From Limosilactobacillus portuensis (lineage in GTDB: Bacteria; Bacillota; Bacilli; Lactobacillales; Lactobacillaceae): 50,485 nucleotides of DNA. Each line of letters opens with the position of its first letter. The first letter of the stretch is position 1. Positions 8,137 through 16,900 of this stretch are shown here, in pieces. A model generated the notes under the pieces. It was given only the letters and a program-made list of their open reading frames with translations. It ran no database searches and was not told where the DNA came from. Both the position numbers and the translations under genes were made by a program. The DNA is taken from contig NZ_JABUXQ010000017.1 in assembly GCF_014838735.1 (NCBI RefSeq), positions 1 to 50,485 on the forward strand, read 5' to 3'.

Positions 8137-9834
8137 ATGTCAAAAGACAGTCAGATTATTGATACTAAGTCACTATATGTAAATCCTGAACGTGGAGTAG
8201 CGACCTTAAATTACAGTCAAAATTACTTCACTGATATTCCTTCATTAGTAAATAGTGATGAGGTAAAGCAAATCGTTAAATTATACTTGGATTCACGAAA
8301 TCCTGATAATGATGATGATGCTTTTGATAATGCCAGTGTTGATAAGTTTATCGATGTATTAAAGAAGATCCTTTTTGACGATGATAGTGCCTTTGATGAA
8401 TATGATCCTAAAGATATCTTAGCTAGTGTCGAAGAATTGTACTCATACTATCGTTCATTATTGCGGGTTTCTGTTATTAGTTACAATGATAATAAAATTG
8501 TTGGCAATGAATTTCGGACTATTGATACCCAGTTTAATGATTTAGTACGGAAACTTTACCGGATTCTTGAAGAAAAACTTCAAGGATTTGAAAACCGGAC
8601 TTACCGGCAAGTTAATGCGGCAACTAACGCTACAATTTTAGTTCAACAACATGATTGGAAGATTCCTGCTGGTTATGAAGAACTGCGTGACATTGATTTC
8701 ATCAATACCGTAATGCTCCGACCACCAATGATGATGCATACCAAGAGTAACAAGCGGGAAGGTGTCTTCTCGGCTGTAGAAGAGAACCCGGTCGATCGTT
8801 TCCATGGTGAACGGGGTAAGTGGTTCTGTTATCCAGCTAAGATTGGTGAAAGTCTTGCCTTCATCTACTTTAACGTTGACTACTTAGTAAACGGGATTGC
8901 TCTTTCAAACTTGTTTGAATTAGCATCACCCGAAGAAGTTGAAGGACAAAAGCCAGATCTTGTTGTTCTCTTTGGTCTTGAAAAGACTGAGGGAATGGTT
9001 TCACACTATTACCACGATGAGAAGAACGATATTTGGGTTGGTGAAGTACCATATACTGACAAGACCACTTACTTTGGTTACATGAAGAAGATGTGCTTGA
9101 CCGTTCATAACCTTCACCAAATTTACAATGGTCGTTTGCCAATTCACGGTTCAATGTTGAAGATCAAGTTCACTAATGGTAAGGAAAAGAACGTTGTCTT
9201 CTTTGGGGACTCCGGTGCCGGAAAGTCAGAATCAATTGAAGCTTTGCAAGAATTAGCTGATGATAAGATTGTCAGCATGGAAACCATTTTTGATGATATG
9301 GGAAGCTTTACCTTAACTAATGATGGTCACATCTATGCACAAGGTACAGAAACTGGTGCCTTTGTTCGTTTGGACGACTTGAGCAGTGCGGTTGCATTTA
9401 ACAACATGGACCGGGGGGTATACCTTAACCCTGAATTGAGTAACGCCCGGGTTATTATTCCAGCTGATACTTACCAAAATGTTGTTAAGCACCATCATAT
9501 TGACATGTGGTTGTATGCTAACAACTATAGCGATCAAGTTGGAATTCACCGCTTTGACACTAAGGAAGAAGCTGAAAAAGTCTTTATTGCTGGTCAACGG
9601 AAGGCCTTGGGAACAACTGATGAAGTTGGGATGAGTAAGACATTCTTTGCTAACCCATTTGGCCCTGTTCAAGAACCAGAAAAGACCAAGCCAGTTATCG
9701 ACAAGGTCTTCACTGAACTATTTAATAAGGGAGTTTATGTTGGTGAAATCTTCACTCACCTTGGAAATGATAAGTCTAAGGATGCATTGAAGGAGTCTGC
9801 CTCTGAATTGCTTGATGTTTTGATGAATAACTAA
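8137..9834 (+). CDS. P-loop phosphoenolpyruvate carboxykinase-like protein
   Basis: This 565-residue protein has an N-terminal region rich in acidic residues (about 20-120) and a kinase-type P-loop FFGDSGAGKSES (about residues 348-359) followed by an IFDDMGSF acidic motif. The P-loop resembles both PEP carboxykinases and HPr kinase (GDSGxGKSE). Similar lactobacillar proteins are usually annotated as PEP carboxykinase. It would convert oxaloacetate to PEP with a nucleotide, but the substrate is not proven by sequence. ATG 8137 is preferred over 8128 because AAAGG lies nine bases before 8137 and directly abuts 8128. It stands alone, with a TATAAT-like sequence near 8098. Confidence 0.6.
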   Translation: MSKDSQIIDTKSLYVNPERGVATLNYSQNYFTDIPSLVNSDEVKQIVKLYLDSRNPDNDDDAFDNASVDKFIDVLKKILFDDDSAFDEYDPKDILASVEELYSYYRSLLRVSVISYNDNKIVGNEFRTIDTQFNDLVRKLYRILEEKLQGFENRTYRQVNAATNATILVQQHDWKIPAGYEELRDIDFINTVMLRPPMMMHTKSNKREGVFSAVEENPVDRFHGERGKWFCYPAKIGESLAFIYFNVDYLVNGIALSNLFELASPEEVEGQKPDLVVLFGLEKTEGMVSHYYHDEKNDIWVGEVPYTDKTTYFGYMKKMCLTVHNLHQIYNGRLPIHGSMLKIKFTNGKEKNVVFFGDSGAGKSESIEALQELADDKIVSMETIFDDMGSFTLTNDGHIYAQGTETGAFVRLDDLSSAVAFNNMDRGVYLNPELSNARVIIPADTYQNVVKHHHIDMWLYANNYSDQVGIHRFDTKEEAEKVFIAGQRKALGTTDEVGMSKTFFANPFGPVQEPEKTKPVIDKVFTELFNKGVYVGEIFTHLGNDKSKDALKESASELLDVLMNN

Positions 9835-9866
9835 ATTCAGATTACAAAGACATCAATAATTGAAAT

Positions 9867-9903
9867 AGTCCTGTAACATTTACGTGTTACGGGGCTTTTT
9901 TTA
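9867..9903 (+). terminator. Terminator of PEPCK-like gene
   Basis: AGTCCTGTAACA pairs with TGTTACGGGGCT (one G-U pair and one mismatch tolerated), followed by a run of T. Confidence 0.85.
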
Positions 9904-10104
9904 GCTTAAAATAAGAATTCTTAGTAAAAAGCAGCGAAAATAATGGAATATTTGGTTGGTTTCCAAATTAACGAAGGAAAAATTTAGGATAACCGAAGAA
10001 CGTTGGTATATCAGCAAATGACTCTTTTAGTGAAATGAATATATAAGAAAAAGATGCATATTTGTTACAAAAAATTACAAAAATAGCGGAATTTGAAAAA
10101 TCGT

Positions 10105-10137
10105 GGTAACCCATCCGTAACGCTGAACCTGTATAGT
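10105..10137 (+). promoter_or_regulatory. apf2 promoter with WalR-like direct repeat
   Basis: GGTAAC-N5-CGTAAC (10105-10121) lies 10 bases before the -10 TATAGT (10132-10137). The distance from the second half-site to the -10 is 16 bases, exactly as at apf1. A GTTACA/ATTACA pair further upstream (around 10061-10077) repeats with a 10-base period. The 5' UTR again carries a TTGATG...CATCAA hairpin. Confidence 0.55.
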
Positions 10138-10234
10138 ATATAACCGTTGATGATATCTAAAACATCAATTTCCAAAACAATTAACATCATATTACTTACA
10201 AACTTACAAGAGAAAAGGATGGATTGATTTTTTT

Positions 10235-10888
10235 ATGAAGTTATCTAAGAAAGCAGCTAAGATTACAGCAGCCATTGCCGGTGCCGTTGCTTTAGGTACT
10301 GTAGCTACTGCAACCACCGCTAGCGCCGACAGTATTTACACTGTTCAATCAGGCGACACCCTTTCTGGGATTTCTTACAAATTAGGTCATGATTTAACTT
10401 TCGTTGATACTTTGGCCTCAAACAACAACATTGCTAACAAGAACTTGATCTACGTTGGTCAAAAGTTAGTAATTAAGGATGACGGTGAAGTTGCACCTGC
10501 TACTCAACAACAAGTTGAAACTTTGCCATCAGCAAATACCACAACTCAAAACAACCAAACTAGTTCTGCAGCTACTACTAACAACTCAGCTGCACAAACT
10601 GCAACTGCAACAACTTCAGCAAGCAATGCTGCAAGTTACAGCAACTACACATCAAGCGTAGCCGGTAATGATGCCGCTGCTAAGGCATGGATTGCTGCCC
10701 GTGAATCAGGTGGTAACTACGGTGCCCAAAACGGTCAATACATTGGTAAGTACCAATTATCCGCATCATACCTTAACGGTGACTACTCTGCCGCAAACCA
10801 AGAACGAGTAGCCGACCAATACGTAGCTAGCCGTTACGGTTCCTGGAGTGCCGCTCAATCATTCTGGCAATCACACGGTTGGTACTAA
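10235..10888 (+). CDS. apf2: LysM / aggregation-promoting-factor-type surface protein (copy 2)
   Basis: This 217-residue secreted paralog of the protein at 6000 has a signal peptide ending TTASA and a LysM domain starting [19 protein letters not shown] shorter Asn/Thr/Ala linker leads to an almost identical Apf domain ending SHGWY. The linker lacks about 14 residues relative to copy 1. AAAGGATGG precedes the ATG. Apf proteins are peptidoglycan-associated exoproteins that influence cell shape and aggregation; having two tandem-like copies is common in the genus. Confidence 0.9.
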   Translation: MKLSKKAAKITAAIAGAVALGTVATATTASADSIYTVQSGDTLSGISYKLGHDLTFVDTLASNNNIANKNLIYVGQKLVIKDDGEVAPATQQQVETLPSANTTTQNNQTSSAATTNNSAAQTATATTSASNAASYSNYTSSVAGNDAAAKAWIAARESGGNYGAQNGQYIGKYQLSASYLNGDYSAANQERVADQYVASRYGSWSAAQSFWQSHGWY

Positions 10889-10912
10889 AAAAATAGAGTG
10901 TGACTCAGCAAA

Positions 10913-10991
10913 GAACTTGCGGAAAGCTAGCAATTTCTCCTGACGAAGGCGACTAGCGCCTAGGAAGGAGGTTGCTAGCTCTAGCAAGTTC
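10913..10991 (+). ncRNA. Structured 3'-UTR RNA element behind apf2 (copy C)
   Basis: This copy has the same architecture as 6719-6797. GAACTTGC (10913-10920) pairs with GCAAGTTC (10984-10991), GCTAGCAA (10926-10933) with TTGCTAGC (10972-10979), and CTCCT with AGGAG; the inner hairpin is AGGCG/CGCCT. Relative to copy A, helix 1 changes one pair (G-C to A-T), helix 2 changes two pairs and helix 3 at least one, all preserving pairing. That covariation supports a selected RNA structure rather than chance palindromes. Confidence 0.65.
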
Positions 10992-11022
10992 CTGAGGAAC
11001 AGATCTTAACCATATAATAGTT

Positions 11023-11059
11023 AAAGAGCTAATTAGTATTCGCTACTAGTTAGCTCTTT
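11023..11059 (+). terminator. Terminator-like hairpin downstream of apf2 (first)
   Basis: AAAGAGCTAATTAGTA pairs with TACTAGTTAGCTCTTT with one mismatch. It is followed by GTTGTCTCTAAGGGCTTT, the same tail that follows copy B behind apf1. Confidence 0.65.
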
Positions 11060-11137
11060 GTTGTCTCTAAGGGCTTTCCTGCGAACACGTTTCAGCTATG
11101 TTGCCGAGAAACCGCTCTTAATCATATAACATTCAAG

Positions 11138-11172
11138 AAGCTAATTAGTGTTAATCACTAGTTAGCTTTTTT
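11138..11172 (+). terminator. Terminator downstream of apf2 (second)
   Basis: AAGCTAATTAGTG pairs with CACTAGTTAGCTT and ends in TTTTTT. It is a near-copy of the hairpin at 11023-11059, so the region contains a duplicated terminator. Confidence 0.8.
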
Positions 11173-11332
11173 CGATCTTCTAGCAATCACTTAATTATTT
11201 TCGAGTCTATTAAGTCTAATTACGAGAATCAAACTTCTTTTTCTCAATCTAATTATTCATCCCCAAGAGAAACTGGTAAAATAGGTAATTGACATCATGA
11301 TATTGTGTTTTATTAGGGAGTGAACACTAAAT

Positions 11333-12130
11333 ATGGCTATTTTACAGATAAAAGACCTTCACGTTGCGGTTGAAGATGAAGAAACTCATCAACAAAAGGA
11401 AATTCTCAAGGGTGTTAATCTTAAAATGCAAACTGGGGAAATTCACGCAATTATGGGCCCGAATGGAACGGGGAAGTCAACCTTATCGCAGACGATTATG
11501 GGACAACCCAACTATCACGTTACGCAAGGTGATATTTTATTAAATGGTGAGAGTATCCTCGAGATGCCCGTTGATGAACGTGCCCGAAAAGGATTATTTT
11601 TAGCAATGCAGTATCCAGCAGAAATTCAAGGGGTAACCAATGCAGAATTCTTGCGAGCAGCAATGAACGCGCGACGACCAAAGGATGACCAAATTTCAAT
11701 TATGGATTTTCTTCAGGAACTTGACCAAAAGCTGGCACTGTTAGACATGAAAGAGTCAATGACGGAACGCTACCTTAACGAAGGCTTTTCGGGTGGCGAA
11801 AAAAAGCGGAATGAAATCCTTCAACTACTGATGATTAAACCAAGCTTTGCGATCTTAGATGAAATTGATTCGGGACTAGACATTGATGCTCTAAAAGTCG
11901 TTTCTCGGGGAGTTAATTCTATGCGGGGTGCTAATTTTGGTTCGCTAATTATTACCCACTATCAACGACTACTGAACTATATTGTTCCTGATACGGTTCA
12001 TGTAATGATGGGCGGGCGAATTGTTAAGGATGGCGGCCCTGAATTGGCAAAGAAACTAGAAGCTGAGGGGTATGCCGGATTGCGTGATGAGCTTGGCTTA
12101 AAAGTTGATTTGGTTGATGAAGATAAGTAG
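11333..12130 (+). CDS. sufC: Fe-S assembly ATPase SufC
   Basis: This 265-residue ABC-type ATPase of the SUF Fe-S scaffold binds SufB-SufD and powers cluster building. The Walker A is MGPNGTGKST (about residues 41-50), the ABC signature is FSGGEKKR (about 151-158) and the Walker B is FAILDEIDSGLD (about 173-184). The start is preceded by GGGAGTG. It is the first gene of sufC-D-S-U-B followed by a DUF59 gene, all with short gaps or overlaps. A TTGACA at 11289 may be the -35 of the operon, but the -10 is poor. Confidence 0.97.
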   Translation: MAILQIKDLHVAVEDEETHQQKEILKGVNLKMQTGEIHAIMGPNGTGKSTLSQTIMGQPNYHVTQGDILLNGESILEMPVDERARKGLFLAMQYPAEIQGVTNAEFLRAAMNARRPKDDQISIMDFLQELDQKLALLDMKESMTERYLNEGFSGGEKKRNEILQLLMIKPSFAILDEIDSGLDIDALKVVSRGVNSMRGANFGSLIITHYQRLLNYIVPDTVHVMMGGRIVKDGGPELAKKLEAEGYAGLRDELGLKVDLVDEDK

Positions 12131-12143
12131 GGGTACTGATATT

Positions 12144-13412
12144 ATGAATTTTGATTATTCACACCTTAAATCCCAACTTCAGCAGTTTGCAACGACTAAG
12201 GAGCCAGAAGAGCTGACTCAGTTGCGTCAAAGGGCATTTCAGGATGTAACCACTACACAGTTGCCCAAAGTAACAAAATTTAATTTTCAAGATTGGCCGC
12301 TTATTTCTGATCAGTCTTCGTCTCTTCAGTTTCCTAAAGTGATTGAACAGCTAACGGACTCTGAACAAGTTACAGTAGAGGTAAATTCCCAGAAAGTTAC
12401 AGTTACGCTCCCTAATCAATTGAAAGAACTGGGGATTATTATTAGTGAGCTAGGTTCGGCAATCACTGCTCATCCTCAAATACTAACTAAATACTTAGCA
12501 AGGGTAATTCAACCGGATGAAAACCTCCTAGCGGCTTACCATACTGCCTTTATTAATCAGGGCCTTTTTGTATATGTTCCGCGCAACGTCGAATTAAAGG
12601 AGCCAATTCACCTGACAGTTAACTTTGACCAGACCATCAAAGGGACAATTAATTTTCATCTATTAATTGTTGCTGGAGAAAATAGTCGCTTCCAGATTAT
12701 CGATCACTTAGTTTCCTTTCGTCAGCAAACTAATCCCTTAACCAATTTTGTGGAAATCATGGCTGAAGAAAATAGTGAGGTTCATTTCTCCTCACTTGAT
12801 CATTTAGCGCAACAAAGCCCTAGTTATTATCAGTACCGGGCAGCAATTAGAGATTATGCTAAGGTGGACTGGTCAATTGGGTTGATGAATGAATGTAATA
12901 CTGTCGGTGAAATTGATTCAGAATTAATTGGTAAAGGAGCACGTGCTAACTCACAACTGATTGCCCTAACCACAAATGACCAACAGCTTGGGATTAATAA
13001 TCGAGTTACTAACCGTAGTCCTCATTCACAGGGATTAATTAATCAGCGTGGGGTTGCTCTTGGTAACTCACGACTGATTTTTAACGGAATTGGTCAGATT
13101 ATTCATGGTGCTCATGGCTCAGAAGCAGAACAGCAAAACCGGTTATTGATGATGTCGCCACACGCAACGGGCGATGCCAACCCTATTTTGTTGATTGATG
13201 AAAATGACGTTGAAGCAGGGCATGCAGCGAGTGTCGGTAAGATTAACCAGGATCAGCTTTACTACCTATTAAGTCGGGGGATTCCCCTACACCAAGCGCA
13301 GCGAATGGTGATTCGGGGATTTTTAAGCGCGGTAATTACTGCTATCCCTGATAAGAATGTCCGCCAAGAAATGGTTGATATTTTGGAAAGGAAGTTACTG
13401 GAAAATGCCTAA
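12144..13412 (+). CDS. sufD: Fe-S assembly protein SufD
   Basis: This 422-residue SufBD-family subunit of the SufBC2D scaffold has its core domain from about residue 130 (LFVYVPRNVELKEPI) to residue 400. The conserved SRLIFNGIGQIIHGAHGSEA and NPILLIDENDVEAGHAASVG are present, including the histidine used at the SufB-SufD interface. The start at 12144 is chosen because GTAGGGG lies upstream and an earlier in-frame codon at 12105 would overlap sufC without a binding site. It overlaps sufS by eight bases, implying translational coupling. Confidence 0.95.
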   Translation: MNFDYSHLKSQLQQFATTKEPEELTQLRQRAFQDVTTTQLPKVTKFNFQDWPLISDQSSSLQFPKVIEQLTDSEQVTVEVNSQKVTVTLPNQLKELGIIISELGSAITAHPQILTKYLARVIQPDENLLAAYHTAFINQGLFVYVPRNVELKEPIHLTVNFDQTIKGTINFHLLIVAGENSRFQIIDHLVSFRQQTNPLTNFVEIMAEENSEVHFSSLDHLAQQSPSYYQYRAAIRDYAKVDWSIGLMNECNTVGEIDSELIGKGARANSQLIALTTNDQQLGINNRVTNRSPHSQGLINQRGVALGNSRLIFNGIGQIIHGAHGSEAEQQNRLLMMSPHATGDANPILLIDENDVEAGHAASVGKINQDQLYYLLSRGIPLHQAQRMVIRGFLSAVITAIPDKNVRQEMVDILERKLLENA

Positions 13413-14640
13413 TTGGGAGCTTGTTCGTCAAGACTTCACTGAATTGCAACAGACAATGAACGGTGAACGGCTTGCCTACCTTGATAATGCGGCAACAAGC
13501 TTAAAGCCGACGTCCGTGATTGACCGGTTAGTCAGCTTTTATCAACGAGAAAATGCTAATGTCCACCGGGGAACATACCAGCTATCATTCAAAGCGACTG
13601 CAGAATATGAGAATGCTCGTAAAATCGTTCAGCACTTCATTAATGCTAAAGCTTCCCGTGAGATAATCTTTACCCGAGGAACGACCGAAAGCATTAATTT
13701 AATTGCAGCCACTTATGGTGAACAGAATGTTAAGCCAGGGGATGAAATCGTAATCTCGCTTGCGGAACATCACAGCAATTTGATCCCTTGGCAACAGTTA
13801 GCGATTAGAAAGAAAGCAATCTTAAAATACATTAATTTAACCCCGAACGGTGAAATTAATTTAGCCGATGCCAAGCAAAAGATCACCGCTAAAACGAAAA
13901 TTGTTGCGGTAACCCACGTTGGTAATGTTCTTGGTAACGTTAGTCCAATCAGGGAATTAGCAGAGCTGGCTCATCAGAACGAAGCAATTATTGTTGTTGA
14001 CGGTGCCCAAGCAGCCTGTCATGTTCCGGTAGATGTGCAAAAGTTAGCAGCTGACTTCTATGCTTTTTCGGGGCATAAGATGTTGGGACCAACGGGAATT
14101 GGTGTTTTATATGGAAACCAACAGCTCCTTGAACAAATGCCGCCTTACCAATTTGGCGGTGAAATGATCGCGGATGTTCAGCTCGACAACAGTAAGTGGG
14201 ATCAGATCCCACATAAGTTTGAAGCGGGCACGCCTAATATTGCGGGAGCAGTTGGATTAGCAACGGCAATCAAGTATTTAGAACGGGTCGGGATGACGCA
14301 AATAAGGGCACGGGATACGGAATTGATGGCTTATTTAGTACCTAAATTAATGGCGATTCCTGGAGTGAAAGTTTATGGTTCACAGAATCCTCAGCAGCAC
14401 GTTGGGGTTGTTTCGTTTAACCTCGATACTCTTCACCCCCATGACGTCGCAACGGCATTAGACATGGAAGGAGTAGCCGTTCGTGCGGGCCACCATTGTG
14501 CTGAACCACTCGTTCATTCATTAGGAACCAATTCGACTGTTCGCGCTAGTTTGGCATTTTATAATAATCAAGCTGACTGTGACCAGTTAATTAATGCAAT
14601 CAAAGAAACAAAGGAGTTCTTTAAGGGTGAGCTTAGATAA
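13405..14640 (+). CDS. sufS: Cysteine desulfurase SufS
   Basis: This 411-residue PLP-dependent group II cysteine desulfurase takes sulfur from cysteine. AISREIIFTRGTTESINL-like nucleotide/PLP motifs are present (REIIFTRGTTESINL). The PLP lysine is in FSGHKMLGPTGIG (about residues 221-233). The persulfide cysteine is in RAGHHCAEP (about residues 364-372). The start at 13405 lies inside the sufD stop region (ATGCCTAA), with GGAAAGGAAG upstream. SufU, encoded next, is its sulfur acceptor in Firmicutes. Confidence 0.96.
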   Translation: MPNWELVRQDFTELQQTMNGERLAYLDNAATSLKPTSVIDRLVSFYQRENANVHRGTYQLSFKATAEYENARKIVQHFINAKASREIIFTRGTTESINLIAATYGEQNVKPGDEIVISLAEHHSNLIPWQQLAIRKKAILKYINLTPNGEINLADAKQKITAKTKIVAVTHVGNVLGNVSPIRELAELAHQNEAIIVVDGAQAACHVPVDVQKLAADFYAFSGHKMLGPTGIGVLYGNQQLLEQMPPYQFGGEMIADVQLDNSKWDQIPHKFEAGTPNIAGAVGLATAIKYLERVGMTQIRARDTELMAYLVPKLMAIPGVKVYGSQNPQQHVGVVSFNLDTLHPHDVATALDMEGVAVRAGHHCAEPLVHSLGTNSTVRASLAFYNNQADCDQLINAIKETKEFFKGELR

Positions 14641-15082
14641 ATTAAATCAATTATACCGGGCAGTAATTTTAGAACATGCAGCTAATCCCCATCACCACTA
14701 TGCTGTGGATAACGCTACTAATGAAAAGACGCTCCATAATACAACTTGTGGCGACACAATTAACATTAGTCTTCACCTGGGGGCAGATAACAGAATAACT
14801 GATATTGGGTTTACTGGTCAGGGGTGCACGATTAGTCAGGCCTCAGCCAGTATGCTTACCGATGTAATGATGGGGAAAACAACTAAAGAGGCACTAGCAA
14901 TTGCTAAAATCTTTTCCGATGAAGCAATTGGTGAAAAGCACTCTAGAGATGAATTGAAAAAATTAGGGGATGCCCAGGTGCTAACCCAAATCATGGAGTT
15001 TCCTGCCCGGATCAAGTGTGCAACTTTAGCCTGGTGGGCTCTACAAGAAGCCTTGCTCAAGAATGCAAAAGGAGACAAGTGA
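14627..15082 (+). CDS. sufU: Zinc-dependent sulfur carrier SufU
   Basis: This 151-residue IscU-like protein relays persulfide sulfur from SufS to the SufBCD scaffold in Gram-positive bacteria. The three cysteines typical of SufU are visible: [19 protein letters not shown] and [11 protein letters not shown], with the aspartate after the first. The likely start is GTG 14627, 10 bases after AAGGAG and overlapping the sufS stop by 14 bases. The longer ATG-started frame from 14594 would place the start inside sufS without a binding site. Confidence 0.94.
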   Translation: MSLDKLNQLYRAVILEHAANPHHHYAVDNATNEKTLHNTTCGDTINISLHLGADNRITDIGFTGQGCTISQASASMLTDVMMGKTTKEALAIAKIFSDEAIGEKHSRDELKKLGDAQVLTQIMEFPARIKCATLAWWALQEALLKNAKGDK

Positions 15083-15084
15083 TC

Positions 15085-16488
15085 GTGACAGATGTAAATA
15101 ATGTCCTCGGTAATCAAGATTATCAATATGGCTTTCATGATGACGTGAAGCCACTTTATTCAGCGGGACGCGGATTGACTGAAGCAACAGTCCGGAAAAT
15201 TTCGGCAGAAAAGCATGAGCCGCAGTGGATGCTGGATTATCGCTTAGAATCATTTCATACTTATCAAAAAATGGCGATGCCTAAATTTGGTCCAGATCTA
15301 TCTGGCTTGGACTTGGAGAATATGTTGTATTACCAGAAAATGACCGCTAAGAAGTACCGGGATTGGAAGGACGTTCCTGAAGAACTAAAGCGAACTTTTG
15401 ATCGTCTTGGGGTGCCAGAAGCAGAACGAAAATATTTAGCTGGTTCAGCTGCCCAGTACGAGTCAGAGGTTGTTTACCATAACATGAAGCAACAGTTTGC
15501 CAAACAAGGGATCATTTTCACGGATACTGACACTGCCTTACAAAAGTACCCAGACCTATTCAAAAAGTGGTTTGGAAAGTTAGTCAAACCAGCTGATAAT
15601 AAATTTGCTGCGTTGAACGGTGCTGTTTGGTCTGGAGGGTCCTTTATTTATGTTCCTAAGGGCGTTAAGGTCAAGACGCCAATCCAGGCTTATTTCAGGT
15701 TGAATGCGGAGAATACGGGACAGTTTGAGCGGACACTGATTATTGTTGATGAAGGTGCTAGCGTTGATTACGTCGAGGGCTGTACTGCACCAAACTATTC
15801 GTCTGATAGCCTGCATGCCGCAGTAGTTGAAGTGAATGTTCTAAAAGACGCTTATTGCCGTTATACAACGATCCAAAATTGGTCAAAGAATGTTTATAGT
15901 TTGGAGACGAAGCGGGCAGCTGCAGCCGAGAACGCCACAATGGAATGGGTTGATGGAAACCTTGGTTCAAAAGTTACCATGAAGTACCCGAGTGTCTATC
16001 TTAATGGCAAGGGAGCTCGCGGGACAATGCTTTCGATTGCAGTGGCTAGTGATCACATTCATCAGGACTCAGGAGCACGGATGATCCACAATGCCCCGAA
16101 CACCTCTAGTTCAATCGTTTCCAAGTCGATTGCCCGGACAGGTGGTTCAACGGATTATCGGGGCAATATCCGCTTTACCGAAAAAGCTAACGGTTCAAAG
16201 GCCCATGTGGAATGTGACACGATTATCATGGATGACCAGTCATCTTCCGATACGATTCCAATCAATGAAATTAATAATTCGGATGTCACGATGGAACATG
16301 AGGCCAAGGTCTCGAAAATCTCCGAAGAGAAACTTTACTACTTGATGAGTCGGGGAATTAGTGAACGAAAAGCGACGGAAATGATTATCATGGGCTTTGT
16401 AGAACCCTTTACGAAAAAATTGCCAATGGAGTATGCAGTTGAGCTAAATCGACTGATTAGTTTTGAAATGGAAGGTTCGATTGGCTAA
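15085..16488 (+). CDS. sufB: Fe-S assembly scaffold SufB
   Basis: This 467-residue scaffold subunit is where the Fe-S cluster is built. Typical SufB motifs are [13 protein letters not shown] (about residue 186), [10 protein letters not shown] with the conserved cysteine, and [17 protein letters not shown] near the C-terminus. Two GTG codons are possible; 15085 is 10 bases from AAAGGAG while 15079 is only four bases away, so 15085 is preferred. It starts three bases after sufU. Confidence 0.96.
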   Translation: MTDVNNVLGNQDYQYGFHDDVKPLYSAGRGLTEATVRKISAEKHEPQWMLDYRLESFHTYQKMAMPKFGPDLSGLDLENMLYYQKMTAKKYRDWKDVPEELKRTFDRLGVPEAERKYLAGSAAQYESEVVYHNMKQQFAKQGIIFTDTDTALQKYPDLFKKWFGKLVKPADNKFAALNGAVWSGGSFIYVPKGVKVKTPIQAYFRLNAENTGQFERTLIIVDEGASVDYVEGCTAPNYSSDSLHAAVVEVNVLKDAYCRYTTIQNWSKNVYSLETKRAAAAENATMEWVDGNLGSKVTMKYPSVYLNGKGARGTMLSIAVASDHIHQDSGARMIHNAPNTSSSIVSKSIARTGGSTDYRGNIRFTEKANGSKAHVECDTIIMDDQSSSDTIPINEINNSDVTMEHEAKVSKISEEKLYYLMSRGISERKATEMIIMGFVEPFTKKLPMEYAVELNRLISFEMEGSIG

Positions 16489-16500
16489 GGAGGGTTTATC

Positions 16501-16824
16501 ATGTTAGATAAAGAGAAATTAAGCTCTGTTGAGCAGGAGGTCCTTAAGCAATTGCAAACCGTGATTGATCCGGAGTTGGGGATTGATTTAGTCAATTTGG
16601 GTCTTATTTACGGCATTGAGGTTAATGATCAACAATGTAAAATTACGATGACCTTAACGACAATGGGCTGTCCGATCAGTGATTTGCTTTATAAAATGAT
16701 TAGGGAGGCCGTTCTCCAGGTAGCGGAGATCACGGAATGTGAAATTAACCTCGTCTGGGAGCCGGCATGGGGACCAGATAAAATGAGTCGCTTTGCCCGG
16801 ATGGCACTAGGAGTTCATTTTTAA
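16501..16824 (+). CDS. sufT: DUF59 / MIP18-family Fe-S protein (SufT-like)
   Basis: This 107-residue single-domain protein has the family motif VIDPELGIDLVNLGLIYGI and the conserved cysteine in MGCPISDLL. The C-terminal LVWEPAWGPDKMS is typical of PaaD/SufT-like DUF59 proteins, which assist Fe-S maturation. It is the last gene of the suf operon, 12 bases after sufB, behind TAAGGAGGG. The exact step it supports is not known from sequence. Confidence 0.85.
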   Translation: MLDKEKLSSVEQEVLKQLQTVIDPELGIDLVNLGLIYGIEVNDQQCKITMTLTTMGCPISDLLYKMIREAVLQVAEITECEINLVWEPAWGPDKMSRFARMALGVHF

Positions 16825-16846
16825 GTGAAAAGAATAAATACAGAAA

Positions 16847-16888
16847 GGCTTTAGAAGACCAAAATCGTGGACTTCTAAAGCCATTTTT
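16847..16888. terminator. Terminator between sufT and aldo/keto reductase
   Basis: GGCTTTAGAAGACC pairs with GGACTTCTAAAGCC (one mismatch) and is followed by ATTTTT on the plus strand. The convergent gene ends at 16901, so it likely serves both directions. Confidence 0.85.
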
Positions 16889-16900
16889 AGTGAAATTATT

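Noticed and set aside
10061-10077. A second WalR box upstream of apf2 (GTTACA/ATTACA)
   Set aside because: The repeat period is 10, not 11, so it does not fit the WalR spacing; only the promoter-proximal repeat was kept.
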